The position numbers and the translations under genes were made by a program. DNA of 34,096 nt from JBGTSJ01 sp041940305 (GTDB taxonomy: Bacteria; Planctomycetota; Planctomycetia; Planctomycetales; Planctomycetaceae). Positions 1 to 8,942 of the stretch are shown one piece after another (the stretch's first letter is position 1; each line of letters begins with the position of its first letter). The stretch covers positions 1 through 34,096 of the forward strand of contig JBGTSJ010000040.1 in NCBI GenBank assembly GCA_041940305.1. Reading direction: 5' to 3'. The notes under the pieces were generated by a model. It saw only the letters and a program-made list of their open reading frames with translations. It made no database searches and had not been told where the DNA came from.

Positions 1-112
1 CCATTCGTTGATCCTTTCCGGCACGCATGGCAAACTTGACCACAAGCGGCCCAGGTTGCCTGATCGTTGCAGCCCGCAACGACCACAATCGCCGGTGGTC
101 GGAGGAGACACG

Positions 113-646
113 ATGGACGGGCCGTCGCTGGTCCTCGAATGGCAGGTCACGCTGGAGCAGATCCAGCGTGAGATGCTCGCCTCGGTGCGCCTCCGCCGGA
201 CCAGGTACTTCCTCCATCGAGCTTCCGGGGCACTCTTCATCGCCAGCGGTCTCTGGCTGTTCTCGCCCGACCACTGGTACACACCGGTCTTCTCAATCCT
301 CTTCGGCCTCTGGTGCCTCCTGTTCCCGTATCCATTCGTCTGGCTCGGCTGGCTCGTGGCATGGGCCTGCTATCGTGGTAGCCCGCTGCCGGCAGTCTGG
401 TTCAAAGTTGAGTTCTTCGATGAGGGACTCCGTTTTCATCCCTGCGCTCCGCCGGGTCCACCGCAGTTCCTGCACTGGTCGCGGCTGCGGCAATTCAACT
501 GCGACGAAGCGCAATACATGCTGAGTTTCTCCGGCGATCGCTGGGTGGCGGTCCCACACGCGGCATTCGCCACTTCGGACCACGAGCAAGCCTTCGTAGC
601 GTTCGTGGACCGTCATTCCCCAACCCCCCGCCCGGTTGCCCGCTGA
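113..646 (+). CDS. Small membrane protein, YcxB-like
   Basis: A 177-residue protein. The start at 113 is chosen because GGAGGAG lies at 101-107, six bases ahead; the frame stays open upstream but has no comparable ribosome site. Two adjacent hydrophobic segments (about residues 37-55 and 57-83, rich in W, F and L) form a membrane hairpin. The C-terminal part (about 95-170) is soluble, with a pattern of FKVEFFDEGL, WSRLRQF and WVAVPHAAF that resembles the C-terminal domain of YcxB-like proteins (a PH-like fold). No catalytic motif is visible and the role is unknown. A 6-bp hairpin (65-81) sits in the upstream DNA and may end the preceding gene. The membrane topology is clear; the family name is a resemblance only. 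Confidence 0.72.
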   Translation: MDGPSLVLEWQVTLEQIQREMLASVRLRRTRYFLHRASGALFIASGLWLFSPDHWYTPVFSILFGLWCLLFPYPFVWLGWLVAWACYRGSPLPAVWFKVEFFDEGLRFHPCAPPGPPQFLHWSRLRQFNCDEAQYMLSFSGDRWVAVPHAAFATSDHEQAFVAFVDRHSPTPRPVAR

Positions 647-743
647 CGTCGCCCTGCGGTACTCTCATCCCTGAGCGCTGATCCGTTTCTCGCGGTCGCG
701 CCCGCTCTCGCATAACTCCTCCCGCCTCGGAGTGAATCCGCAT

Positions 744-3700
744 ATGAAGTCCGTCCTGGTCCGCTCTCCCCTCGTCGTACTCACGTGTCTCCTGCTGATC
801 AGCGCCGCACCGGCCGCCGATGAACCCGGCTTCACCCCCATCTTCGACGGACAGTCCCTCGAAGGCTGGCAGGGCGAAGAAGGCTGGTGGCGCGTCGAAA
901 ACCGCGCCATCGTCGGCGAGTCCACCGCCGACAAGCCGCTCGATCACAACACCTTCCTCGTCTGGGAGCGCGGCGAGCTGGACGACTTCGAACTCAAGCT
1001 CGAGTTCCGTCTCACCAGCGACAACGAAGGCTCCGCCAACAGCGGCATCCAGTTCCGCAGCGGCATCCAGCCCGACGGCCACGTCTTCGGCTACCAGGCC
1101 GACATCGACCTCGCCGGCAACTGGGTCGGAGCACTCTACGACGAACTCGGCCGCGGCATGCTCGGCACCCGCGGACAGAAAGTCACAATCGCAGACGAAG
1201 GCCAGAAATCGGCCGAGTCCATCGGCGATGCCGCCCAACTGCTCCAGCAGGTGAAGAAGGGAGACTGGAACGAGTACAGCATCACCGCGCAGGGCGGACA
1301 CATCACCCTCAAGCTTAACGGCCACGTCACCACCGAGATCATCGACAACCAGGCCGCCGAGCGCGAACTGCAAGGGGTCCTCGCCCTCCAGTTGCATTCC
1401 GGCCCCGCACAGAAGATCGAGTTCAAGAACATCCGCCTCAAGCGGCTCCCCCTCTCAGAGGATCGCAAGAAGATCGTCTTCATCGCCGGCCGCCCCAGCC
1501 ACGGCTGGGGAGCACACGAGCACTACGCCGGCTGCCAGCTCCTCTCGAACAGCCTCAACGCCGCCGCGGACGAGCACGGACTCCCCGTTCTCACCACCGT
1601 CTACAAGAACGGCTGGCCCCAGGATCTGACCGCCTTCGACAATGCCGACACCGTTGTCTTCTACTGCGACGGCGGCGGCGGACACTACGTCAACGACCGC
1701 CTCAGCGACTTCGATCAGCTCATGCAGCGCGGCATCGGCCTCGTCTGCATCCACTACGCCGTCGAAGTCCCCAAAGGCCCCTCCGGCGAAGCCTTCCTCA
1801 ACTGGATCGGCGGCTACTTCGAGCCGCACTGGTCCGTCAACCCGCACTGGACAGCCAGCTTCGACGAGTTCCCCGACCACCCCATCGCCCAGGGCGTCGA
1901 GCCGTTCGAGATCAACGACGAGTGGTACTACCACATGCGCTTTGTCGAAGGCATGGAAGGCGTCACCCCCATCCTCACCGACATGCCGCCGCGCGAAACC
2001 CTGTCCCGCGACGACGGCCCGCACTCAGGCAATCCCTTCGTCCGCGAGGCCGTCCTGCAGCGCAAAGAACCCCAGCACGTCGCCTGGGCCTACGAGCGCC
2101 CCGACAACAACGGCCGCGGCTTCGGCTTCACCGGCGGACACAACCATCGCAACTGGCAGGACGACAACTTCCGCAAGACCGTCCTCAACGCCATCGTCTG
2201 GACCGCCCACGGCGAGGTCCCCGAACACGGCGTCGAATCACCGACCCCCACCGACGAGCAGTTGGACGCCAACCAGGACGAACCCAAGCCCGAAACCGCC
2301 CAGGCCGAGCAGCCCAAGCCGGCGGCCGTCGCGCTCGGAGACGACAAATCCAACCCCGCCTACTCCAGCCCCGTCGTCACTCGCGACAGCGAAGGACACG
2401 CCGCAGACATCGAAGTCGACATCAAGGGCGCTAAGTCCCTCTTCCTCGTCGTCACCGACGGCGGCGACGGCTTCGCCTGCGATTGGGCCGACTGGGCCGA
2501 ACCGGAGCTCATCACCGGCGTCAACGCCGCCTCTACTTCGATCAAGCTCACCGATCTCAAATGGAAATCCGCCTCCACCGACTGGGGCAGCGTCCGCGTC
2601 AACAAGAACGCCGAAGGAGGCGACCTCCGCATCAACGGTCAGCCCGTCGAGTACGGCATCGGCACGCACGCCAACTCCATCATTGAGTTCACGCTTCCTG
2701 AGAACCACGAGTTCGAAGTCTTTACCGCCCGCGGCGGTCTCGACAACGGCGGCACCAACCAGGGTGGCGGCTCCACGGTCCAGTTCCACGTCTTCACCGA
2801 GCGCCCCGGCAAGAATTTTCTCGCGAAGTTCACCGGCGGCGGAGGGGGCGGCGGCAGCCGTGACGCTGTCGACGCCCTCGACCAGCTCGACGTCCATCCC
2901 GACCTCGCAGCGACCTTGTTCGCCTCCGAACCGATGCTGTTGAACCCCACCGATATCGACGTCGACCACCTCGGCCGCGTCTGGGTCTGCGAAGTCATCA
3001 ACTACCGCCGCTTCGCCAACGCCGACAAGCCCGAGCGCGAAGAAGGGGACCGCATCCTGATCCTCGAAGACACCGACCACGACGGCGTCGCCGACAAATC
3101 CATCACCTTCTACCAGGGCCGCGACGTCGACTCCGCCCACGGCATCTGCGTCCTCCCCACTCCCGACGGCAAGGGGACCCGCGCCATCATCTCGGCCGGC
3201 GACAGCGTCTTTTACCTCATCGACGACGACGGCGACCTCCAGGCCGACCGCAAGGAACTCCTCTTCACCGGCATCGCCGGCACCCAGCACGACCACGGCA
3301 TCCATGCGTTCGTCTTCGGTCCCGACGGCAAGCTCTACTTCAACTTCGGCAACGCCGGCAAGCACATCCGCGACAAAGACGGCAACCCCATCGTCGACAA
3401 GGCCGGCAACGAAGTGAACGACAGCCGCAACCCCTACCAGGAAGGCATGGTCTTCCGCTGCAACCTCGACGGCAGCGAGTTCGAAACGCTCGGCTGGAAC
3501 TTCCGCAACAACTGGGAAGTCGCCGTCGATTCCTTCGGCACCATGTGGCAGTCCGACAACGACGACGACGGCAACCGCGGCGTCCGCATCAACTATGTGA
3601 TGGAGTACGGCAACTTCGGCTACCGCGACGAACTCACCGGCGCCGGCTGGCAGACCCCCCGCACCGGCTGGAACGAAGAGATCCCGCTGCGTCACTTCCA

Positions 3701-5888
3701 CCAGAACGACCCCGGCGTCGTTCCCAACCTCCTCCAGACCGGCGCCGGCTCACCCACCGGCATCTGCGTCTACGAAGGAGACCTCCTCCCCGAACCCTTC
3801 CGTGGTGCACTCATCCATACCGACGCCGGCCCCAACATCTGCCGCGCCTACGTCACCAAACCCGCCGGCGCCGGCTACACCGCCGAGATCGTCAACATCC
3901 TCGACGGCGCCGCCCGCGACAAATGGTTCCGACCCTCCGACGTCTGTGTCGGACCCGACGGCTCACTCTTCATCGCCGACTGGTACGACCCCGGCGTCGG
4001 CGGCCACCGCATGGGGGACGTCGACCACGGCCGCATCTTCCGCATCACCCCTTTGAGCGGTGCGTCGGCGACCGCCGCCTACGAAGCGCCCACGCACGAC
4101 TATTCCACCCCCGCCGGCGCCGTCGCCGCCCTCCAGTCCCCCAACCTCGCCACCCGCTACATCGCCTGGACGGCCCTCTACGACATGGGCGATTCCGCCG
4201 TCCCCCCGCTTGAAGAACTCTACAACTCAACCAATCCCCGCCTGCGCGCCCGCGCCCTCTGGCTCCTCGCCAAGCTCGACATCTCCCGCGCGAAGCGCCT
4301 CAACTATCTCCGCCAGGGCCTGATGGACAAGGACGCCGACCTCCGCGTCACCGCCATCCGCCTCGCCCGCCAGCATGGCGATGAAGGGGACCTCGGCGAG
4401 ATCGAGAATGCCATCGACGTCCTGGATCCGTCGGCCGCCGTCCGCCGCGAAATGCTCATCGGCCTCCGCGAAATCGAGTTCCGCCAGTTCGCCGAAGCCT
4501 GGACCATCCTCGCCGGCCAGTACGACGGCAATGACCGCTGGTATCTCGAAGCCCTCGGCATCGCCGCCCACGGCCGCTGGGACGAATGCCTCAGCGCCTG
4601 GCTCGCCGCCGTCGGCAACAACTGGAAAGCCAAACCCAGCCGCGACATCATCTGGCGCTCCCGCGCCACCGCCACCCCCCTCCTGCTCACCGAACTCATC
4701 ACCGACCCCAACACCCCCGAAGCCGAACTCCCGCGCTACTTCCGCGCTCTCGACTTCCAGCGCGACTCGCAGGAGAAGCAGGGCAATCTCATCCACCTCG
4801 CCTTTAGCCCGCCCGAACTGAGCGAATCCCGCGTCGCCTTCATCCAGAGCGAAGCCCTCAACCGCTTGCAGGGCTTCGACGTCGCCGCCAACCCCCAGCA
4901 CCGCGCCGCCCTCAACAGCGTCCTCGAAAACGCCGCCGGCTCCCCGCAGTTCGTCCAGCTCGTCGCCAAGTTCAACCTCGCCGACCGCTACCCCGCCCTC
5001 CTCGCCCTCGCGCAGGAACACCCCCAGGAACAGATCGCCATCGAAGCCGTCAAGGCCCTGCTCGACAAAGGCCAGAGCGACCTCATCAATACCGCCATTC
5101 AGTCCGACGACCCCGCCGTCGCCGAGTCCACCATGACGGCCCTCGCCACCTCCTCCGATAACCGCGCCGCTCCCCTCCTCCTCGCCATCGTCAACAACGC
5201 CGACCAGCCCCTCGAGCGCCGCCGCGCCGCCGTCAAGGCCCTCGGCGGCATCCGCCAGGGAGCCGTCGCCCTCGCCGAAATGGCGCAGCAGAACAACTAC
5301 GAGCCCAACCTCAAGGAGGCCCTCGCCGCCACCCTCCACACCGTCCAGTGGGGCGACCTCAAGCAGCAGGCCGCCGAACTCTTCCCCCTCCCCCCCGGCA
5401 AAGACAGCGAGCCCGTTCCCCCCATCGCCGAGCTCGCCCAGCGCACCGGCGACGTCGCCAACGGCCGCATCGTCTTCCACACCACCGGCACCTGCGCCAA
5501 GTGTCACATCGTCAACACCATCGGCCAGAACGTCGGCCCCGACCTCTCCGAGATCGGCAAAAAGCTCACCAAGCCCGCCCTCCTCGAATCCATCCTCTAC
5601 CCCAGCGCCGCCATCAGCCATAACTACGAAACCTGGACCGTCCTCGATGCCGACGGCAACGTTGTCACCGGCCTCCTCGTCAGCGAGACACCCGAAGAGC
5701 TTCAGATCAAGGACGAAAAAGGCCTCGTCCGCACCATCAAGACCGCCGACGTCGAAGAGAAGAAGAAGCAGGACGTCTCCCTCATGCCCGCCGACCTCCA
5801 AAAAGTCCTCTCCGTCCAGGACTTGGTCGACGTCGTCGAATACATGACCACCCTCAAGCAGGCCCAGCAGGCCGCCGCCGCTCAGTAG
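744..5888 (+). CDS. Giant secreted DUF1080-ThuA-NPCBM-PVC dehydrogenase-HEAT-cytochrome c protein
   Basis: 1,714 residues from ATG 744, with GGAG at 729-732; a GTG at 732 is in frame but lacks spacing for that site. A signal peptide (about 1-25, ending near AAPAADE) predicts export. Domains in order: DUF1080/3-keto-disaccharide hydrolase-like jelly roll (about 27-238), ThuA-like (about 241-490), Pro/Glu/Gln linker, NPCBM-like sugar-binding domain (about 535-690), poly-Gly linker, PVC-type membrane-bound dehydrogenase beta-propeller (about 714-1104), HEAT-like helices (about 1125-1560), and a Planctomycete-type cytochrome c with C1584-A-K-C1587-H1588 and a downstream SLMP methionine as likely axial ligand. 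Such fusions are typical of Planctomycetes and are tied to extracellular sugar oxidation; the substrate cannot be read from sequence. Third codon positions are overwhelmingly C. Confidence 0.93.
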   Translation: MKSVLVRSPLVVLTCLLLISAAPAADEPGFTPIFDGQSLEGWQGEEGWWRVENRAIVGESTADKPLDHNTFLVWERGELDDFELKLEFRLTSDNEGSANSGIQFRSGIQPDGHVFGYQADIDLAGNWVGALYDELGRGMLGTRGQKVTIADEGQKSAESIGDAAQLLQQVKKGDWNEYSITAQGGHITLKLNGHVTTEIIDNQAAERELQGVLALQLHSGPAQKIEFKNIRLKRLPLSEDRKKIVFIAGRPSHGWGAHEHYAGCQLLSNSLNAAADEHGLPVLTTVYKNGWPQDLTAFDNADTVVFYCDGGGGHYVNDRLSDFDQLMQRGIGLVCIHYAVEVPKGPSGEAFLNWIGGYFEPHWSVNPHWTASFDEFPDHPIAQGVEPFEINDEWYYHMRFVEGMEGVTPILTDMPPRETLSRDDGPHSGNPFVREAVLQRKEPQHVAWAYERPDNNGRGFGFTGGHNHRNWQDDNFRKTVLNAIVWTAHGEVPEHGVESPTPTDEQLDANQDEPKPETAQAEQPKPAAVALGDDKSNPAYSSPVVTRDSEGHAADIEVDIKGAKSLFLVVTDGGDGFACDWADWAEPELITGVNAASTSIKLTDLKWKSASTDWGSVRVNKNAEGGDLRINGQPVEYGIGTHANSIIEFTLPENHEFEVFTARGGLDNGGTNQGGGSTVQFHVFTERPGKNFLAKFTGGGGGGGSRDAVDALDQLDVHPDLAATLFASEPMLLNPTDIDVDHLGRVWVCEVINYRRFANADKPEREEGDRILILEDTDHDGVADKSITFYQGRDVDSAHGICVLPTPDGKGTRAIISAGDSVFYLIDDDGDLQADRKELLFTGIAGTQHDHGIHAFVFGPDGKLYFNFGNAGKHIRDKDGNPIVDKAGNEVNDSRNPYQEGMVFRCNLDGSEFETLGWNFRNNWEVAVDSFGTMWQSDNDDDGNRGVRINYVMEYGNFGYRDELTGAGWQTPRTGWNEEIPLRHFHQNDPGVVPNLLQTGAGSPTGICVYEGDLLPEPFRGALIHTDAGPNICRAYVTKPAGAGYTAEIVNILDGAARDKWFRPSDVCVGPDGSLFIADWYDPGVGGHRMGDVDHGRIFRITPLSGASATAAYEAPTHDYSTPAGAVAALQSPNLATRYIAWTALYDMGDSAVPPLEELYNSTNPRLRARALWLLAKLDISRAKRLNYLRQGLMDKDADLRVTAIRLARQHGDEGDLGEIENAIDVLDPSAAVRREMLIGLREIEFRQFAEAWTILAGQYDGNDRWYLEALGIAAHGRWDECLSAWLAAVGNNWKAKPSRDIIWRSRATATPLLLTELITDPNTPEAELPRYFRALDFQRDSQEKQGNLIHLAFSPPELSESRVAFIQSEALNRLQGFDVAANPQHRAALNSVLENAAGSPQFVQLVAKFNLADRYPALLALAQEHPQEQIAIEAVKALLDKGQSDLINTAIQSDDPAVAESTMTALATSSDNRAAPLLLAIVNNADQPLERRRAAVKALGGIRQGAVALAEMAQQNNYEPNLKEALAATLHTVQWGDLKQQAAELFPLPPGKDSEPVPPIAELAQRTGDVANGRIVFHTTGTCAKCHIVNTIGQNVGPDLSEIGKKLTKPALLESILYPSAAISHNYETWTVLDADGNVVTGLLVSETPEELQIKDEKGLVRTIKTADVEEKKKQDVSLMPADLQKVLSVQDLVDVVEYMTTLKQAQQAAAAQ

Positions 5889-5893
5889 GTCCA

Positions 5894-5928
5894 CAGCCAC
5901 CCGGTTTCTCCCGGAAGCCGGGTGGCTG
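5894..5928 (+). terminator. GC-rich hairpin terminator
   Basis: An 11-bp perfect stem (5894-5904 with 5918-5928) closes a 13-base loop immediately after the stop at 5888. The following bases are pyrimidine-rich but lack a true T-run. The loop side reads CCGGTTTCT, also seen in the hairpins at 6959 and 25646, so this belongs to a recurring terminator type in the window. Confidence 0.65.
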
Positions 5929-5943
5929 CCTGTCTCCATCCCC

Positions 5944-6933
5944 ATGCAGCATCACCGGCCCGGCATCCCCGCACGCCCTCTCGTCAGCCTCTGCGGCGCG
6001 CTTCTCCTCATCGTCGCCTCAGCACCCGCGGCAGAACCCGTCGCCCCGAGGGAGTTCGAACACGCCGGGGTGATCGCTGCCTGGGACGCCTACGCCGATC
6101 GGCTCACCTTCGGACGCGGACAGACGCTCGCCCTCGTCGACGATGGCTGCGATCTCACCCGCCCCGAATGGACGGCCTCCGATGGCGAGACCCCCAAAGT
6201 CCTCGTCACCTACGACGCCGTTGACGGCGACGACGACCCCCGGCACGAGGGCCGCGGCTATCACGGCACCACCATCGGCATCCCCTCGTCACTCAACCAC
6301 GACGGAAAACGGGGCGTCGCCTTCAACGATCAGCTCGCCGTCATTCGCGCGCTCGAATGCTGTCACTGCAACATCCGCGACGGCGATACCGTGGCTGCCG
6401 CTCTGCAGTGGATCATCGACCACCATGCAGAGTTCCGCATCACCACCGTCAACCTCGCCCCCGTCGACGACCAGGCCCATGCCGAACCGGTGCCGACCCC
6501 GATCGACGAAAAACTGGCCGAGCTCCGCGCACTCAACATCTGGGTCAGCGCCCCCACGGGAAACCATCACTTCACCACCGGCATCTCCTGGCCCGCCTCC
6601 CAGCCCCACTGCTTCGCCGTCGGAGCCGTCAAACCCGGCGTCGACGCCGTCCATCTCGATCGGCACGCGAAAGTCGACCTCGTCGTCCCCGCCGCCGCCA
6701 CCTCCTCCTCCAATGCAATCCTCTGCGGCGGCGCCATCGTCCTCCGGGAAGCGATCGAACAAACCGGGTACGACTGGGAGCAGGACGGCCCGACGCTCCC
6801 CGACGCCATGCTCGCCATCTTCCAGCAAACCGGCGCCCCGGTCCGGGACGACGAAACCGGCCTCACCTTCCGCCGCCTCGATCTCAAGGCCGCTCTCGAT
6901 CACGTCTATCGCACCGCCGCCCCCCGCGAGTAA
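5944..6933 (+). CDS. Secreted subtilisin-like (S8 family) peptidase, divergent
   Basis: 329 residues with an N-terminal signal peptide (hydrophobic 13-27, AAEP after it). The S8 catalytic elements can be placed: Asp66 in LVDDGCD, His107 in GYHGTT, oxyanion Asn207 in APTGNH, and Ser254 in AATSSSNA, where the usual G-T-S-x-x-x-P has become A-T-S-S-S-N-A. The catalytic triad is therefore present, but the Gly before Thr and the Pro after Ser are missing, so activity is uncertain. The protein is short for the family and has no propeptide or C-terminal module. No ribosome site precedes ATG 5944, and the hairpin at 5894-5928 separates it from the gene upstream. Substrate unknown. Confidence 0.8.
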   Translation: MQHHRPGIPARPLVSLCGALLLIVASAPAAEPVAPREFEHAGVIAAWDAYADRLTFGRGQTLALVDDGCDLTRPEWTASDGETPKVLVTYDAVDGDDDPRHEGRGYHGTTIGIPSSLNHDGKRGVAFNDQLAVIRALECCHCNIRDGDTVAAALQWIIDHHAEFRITTVNLAPVDDQAHAEPVPTPIDEKLAELRALNIWVSAPTGNHHFTTGISWPASQPHCFAVGAVKPGVDAVHLDRHAKVDLVVPAAATSSSNAILCGGAIVLREAIEQTGYDWEQDGPTLPDAMLAIFQQTGAPVRDDETGLTFRRLDLKAALDHVYRTAAPRE

Positions 6934-6957
6934 CGCACATCAACGCCCCGTCACCTG

Positions 6958-6990
6958 GAAGCCCGGTTTCTTCAAATAACCGGCTTTCTG
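6958..6990 (+). terminator. Hairpin after the S8 peptidase gene
   Basis: AAGCCCGGTT (6959-6968) pairs with AACCGGCTT (6978-6986) with one bulged C and loop TTCTTCAAAT-like bases. It follows the stop at 6933 and precedes the lipoprotein gene. It shares the CCGGTTTCTTC core with the hairpins at 5894 and 25646. Confidence 0.5.
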
Positions 6991-7016
6991 CGTGCCCCGC
7001 TCGCACACGTCCGCTC

Positions 7017-7325
7017 ATGCAACTCCTGCGACTCATCCTCGTCGCGTCCCTCGCGGCCGGCTGCGGTTGCCGCCCGGCGCCCCCGGCGCCGGCTGCTGCC
7101 CCGGTCCAGGGCTACGCCTTCGAAATCCGCGCCGCCGATGGCTCCACCACGTCCGGTCAGGCCGAAACATTCTCGATCCAGGCCGGCGACCACCTCGTCG
7201 TCATGAAGAACTCCACGCTCTCCATCAACGGCCGCTCGTACGGCCGCGTCCCCGACGGAGCCAGCATCTACGTCAACGACGAGCGAGTCTTCATCAACGG
7301 CGTCGAAACGCCCCCAACCGACTGA
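7017..7325 (+). CDS. Small lipoprotein, function unknown
   Basis: 102 residues starting at ATG 7017. The N-terminus MQLLRLILVASLAAGC is a textbook lipoprotein signal with lipobox L-A-A-G-C16, so the mature protein is predicted to be lipid-anchored at Cys16. A Pro/Ala spacer follows, then a compact domain (about 33-100) predicted to be beta-rich, with regular hydrophobic alternation (FEIRAAD, TFSIQAG, LSINGRSYG, SIYVNDERVFING). I recognise no family. No strong ribosome site is visible. Convergent with the molybdoenzyme gene, from which it is separated by 124 bases that hold no clear hairpin. Confidence 0.72.
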   Translation: MQLLRLILVASLAAGCGCRPAPPAPAAAPVQGYAFEIRAADGSTTSGQAETFSIQAGDHLVVMKNSTLSINGRSYGRVPDGASIYVNDERVFINGVETPPTD

Positions 7326-7449
7326 CCGCTTCCCTGCATCTGATCGCTCCCCCTACCGCTCGCCCAATCCCCCCCTCCCCGGGCACATGGCCGAGTCTCG
7401 TCCCCCCGCGCTTACACCCCCGCCCGGCAATTCAGCCCGCAGCCCCGTC

Positions 7450-8736
7450 CTACGCCGTAATCCGGATCGCCACGTGCTCCAGCGCCGCGTGGCCCGACTT
7501 CTGAAACGGTCGGGGCAGCGGCTGCGCAATCCCCTTCTCGTCGATCGTGCGGCAGCGCAGCGTGTACTCCCCCGCAGGCTGACCCGGCAGCAGCGCCGCC
7601 CAGTGCACTTTCGTCAGCCGCAACGGCCAGCTCCGCGGCTGACCCGTCGCGGCGTCGAATCCATGGATCGGCGACGGCAGCGCCGCACCCGCCAGCTCCG
7701 CTCCCCAGTCCGCCGGAGCCGGCAGGATCTCCGCATCCACCCACGGGGCCTGCGAGAAATAACGGTCGTTCCCTCGGCCCGCCGCATCGTCCCGCTCCAG
7801 CCACACCTGCACCCGCGACAGTCCCGAGATCCCCACCTGGGCATATCCCGTGATCGCCAACGGCGTCTCGGGCGCAGCACGCTCCGGCGCATTCAGCGTG
7901 GCCGCAAACGTCTTCAGCGGACTGTCCACGTCGTTGTTCCCCTCCGCATACGTGTCGTTCGCATGAAACAGGTTCGACAGCACGATCCGGTTCACCCACT
8001 TGATCGACTTGAACCCGTACGCCTCCGGCACCACCACCCGTACCGGCCCGCCGCGCTCCGGAGTCAGCCACTCGCCGTTCAGCTTGTAGCACAGAATCAC
8101 CGGCGGCAGATCGAACGGGTCTTCCAGCACCCGCCCCGCCGGCAGCGAACTCCGGAACAGTTGCTGCGGATCGTCGTTATGGTAGCCGTGATAGAACACC
8201 CGCCGCAGGTTCTCGCGCGGCTGCGTGAGCCACAGTACCTCCCGCAACGGCACCCCCTCCCACAGCCCCGTCCCCAGCGGACACCCGATATTCAGGCACG
8301 TCATCACCTTCATGAACCGCACCGCATGCCGCTCCGCCAGTTGCATCAGCCCGGCGAAATCCAGCGCGGTTCCGTCCGCCACGGTCAGTTCGCTCCGCAG
8401 CCGCGGCGGATGATCCGCATCCCCCACCACCTCCAGTCTCCACGTCTCCCGCGTCATGCCGACCCGTGCCCGCTCCTCCTCCGACAGCGTATGCGGCACC
8501 GGCTTCCCGCGCGACACATCCCGAAACGCCCCCTGCGCAGTCAGCCACGACTCCAGCCCCCCAACCGCCGCCGCCACCCGCTCATCCCGCTCCCCCCCCG
8601 CCCCCGCATCCGCCACCGCATCCGCCTCCCCTGCGATCCCCGACATCGCCGCAGCACCCGCGGCCCCCAGTCCCAGGAAACACCGCCGCGACAACACCCC
8701 CTGCTCCCCCACCAACTTCCTCGCCGGGCCATTCAT
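7450..8736 (-). CDS. Tat-exported sulfite oxidase-like molybdopterin enzyme
   Basis: 428 residues; the start at 8736 is preceded on its strand by GGGAGGTG at good spacing. The N-terminus has a twin-arginine signal (S16-R17-R18-C-F-L followed by an Ala/Gly-rich stretch), so it is exported folded with its cofactor. The molybdopterin domain (about 90-270) contains MTCLNIGCP; Cys147 is in the position of the cysteine that binds Mo in sulfite oxidases. YGFKSIKWVNRI matches the G-x-K-S-V-K-W cofactor segment. The C-terminal part (about 280-428) resembles the Ig-like Mo-co dimerisation domain (ITGYAQVGISGLSRVQVWLE). No haem domain is fused and no subunit is adjacent; the substrate is unknown. A decayed copy of the start of this gene lies at 11917-12039. 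Confidence 0.88.
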   Translation of the reverse strand: MNGPARKLVGEQGVLSRRCFLGLGAAGAAAMSGIAGEADAVADAGAGGERDERVAAAVGGLESWLTAQGAFRDVSRGKPVPHTLSEEERARVGMTRETWRLEVVGDADHPPRLRSELTVADGTALDFAGLMQLAERHAVRFMKVMTCLNIGCPLGTGLWEGVPLREVLWLTQPRENLRRVFYHGYHNDDPQQLFRSSLPAGRVLEDPFDLPPVILCYKLNGEWLTPERGGPVRVVVPEAYGFKSIKWVNRIVLSNLFHANDTYAEGNNDVDSPLKTFAATLNAPERAAPETPLAITGYAQVGISGLSRVQVWLERDDAAGRGNDRYFSQAPWVDAEILPAPADWGAELAGAALPSPIHGFDAATGQPRSWPLRLTKVHWAALLPGQPAGEYTLRCRTIDEKGIAQPLPRPFQKSGHAALEHVAIRITA

Positions 8737-8942
8737 CGAGCACCTCCCAACCTGGCCTGTCCTGCTCCACGAACCATCCTACATCCCGCCGGCGCCGGAC
8801 ACACTCATGCCCCCTTCCCGTCCGCGGATCCGTTTCGGCTGTTAGAGTGAGAGACACAATCCCGGCGTCGTCGCCGCGATGGATCACCGCTCCCGTCCCT
8901 GCGACAATACGCCCGCCTCACCACCAGCAGCCGGACCCTCCC

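Noticed and set aside
2238..5945. Long minus-strand ORFs opposite the giant dehydrogenase gene (up to 572 codons)
   Set aside because: They are low-complexity Val/Ala/Gly/Glu/Asp translations produced by C-rich third positions of the real gene; no domains or ribosome sites.
7387..8850. Plus-strand 487-codon ORF over the molybdoenzyme gene
   Set aside because: Arg/Pro/His-rich shadow; the minus strand has Tat signal, cofactor Cys and ribosome site.
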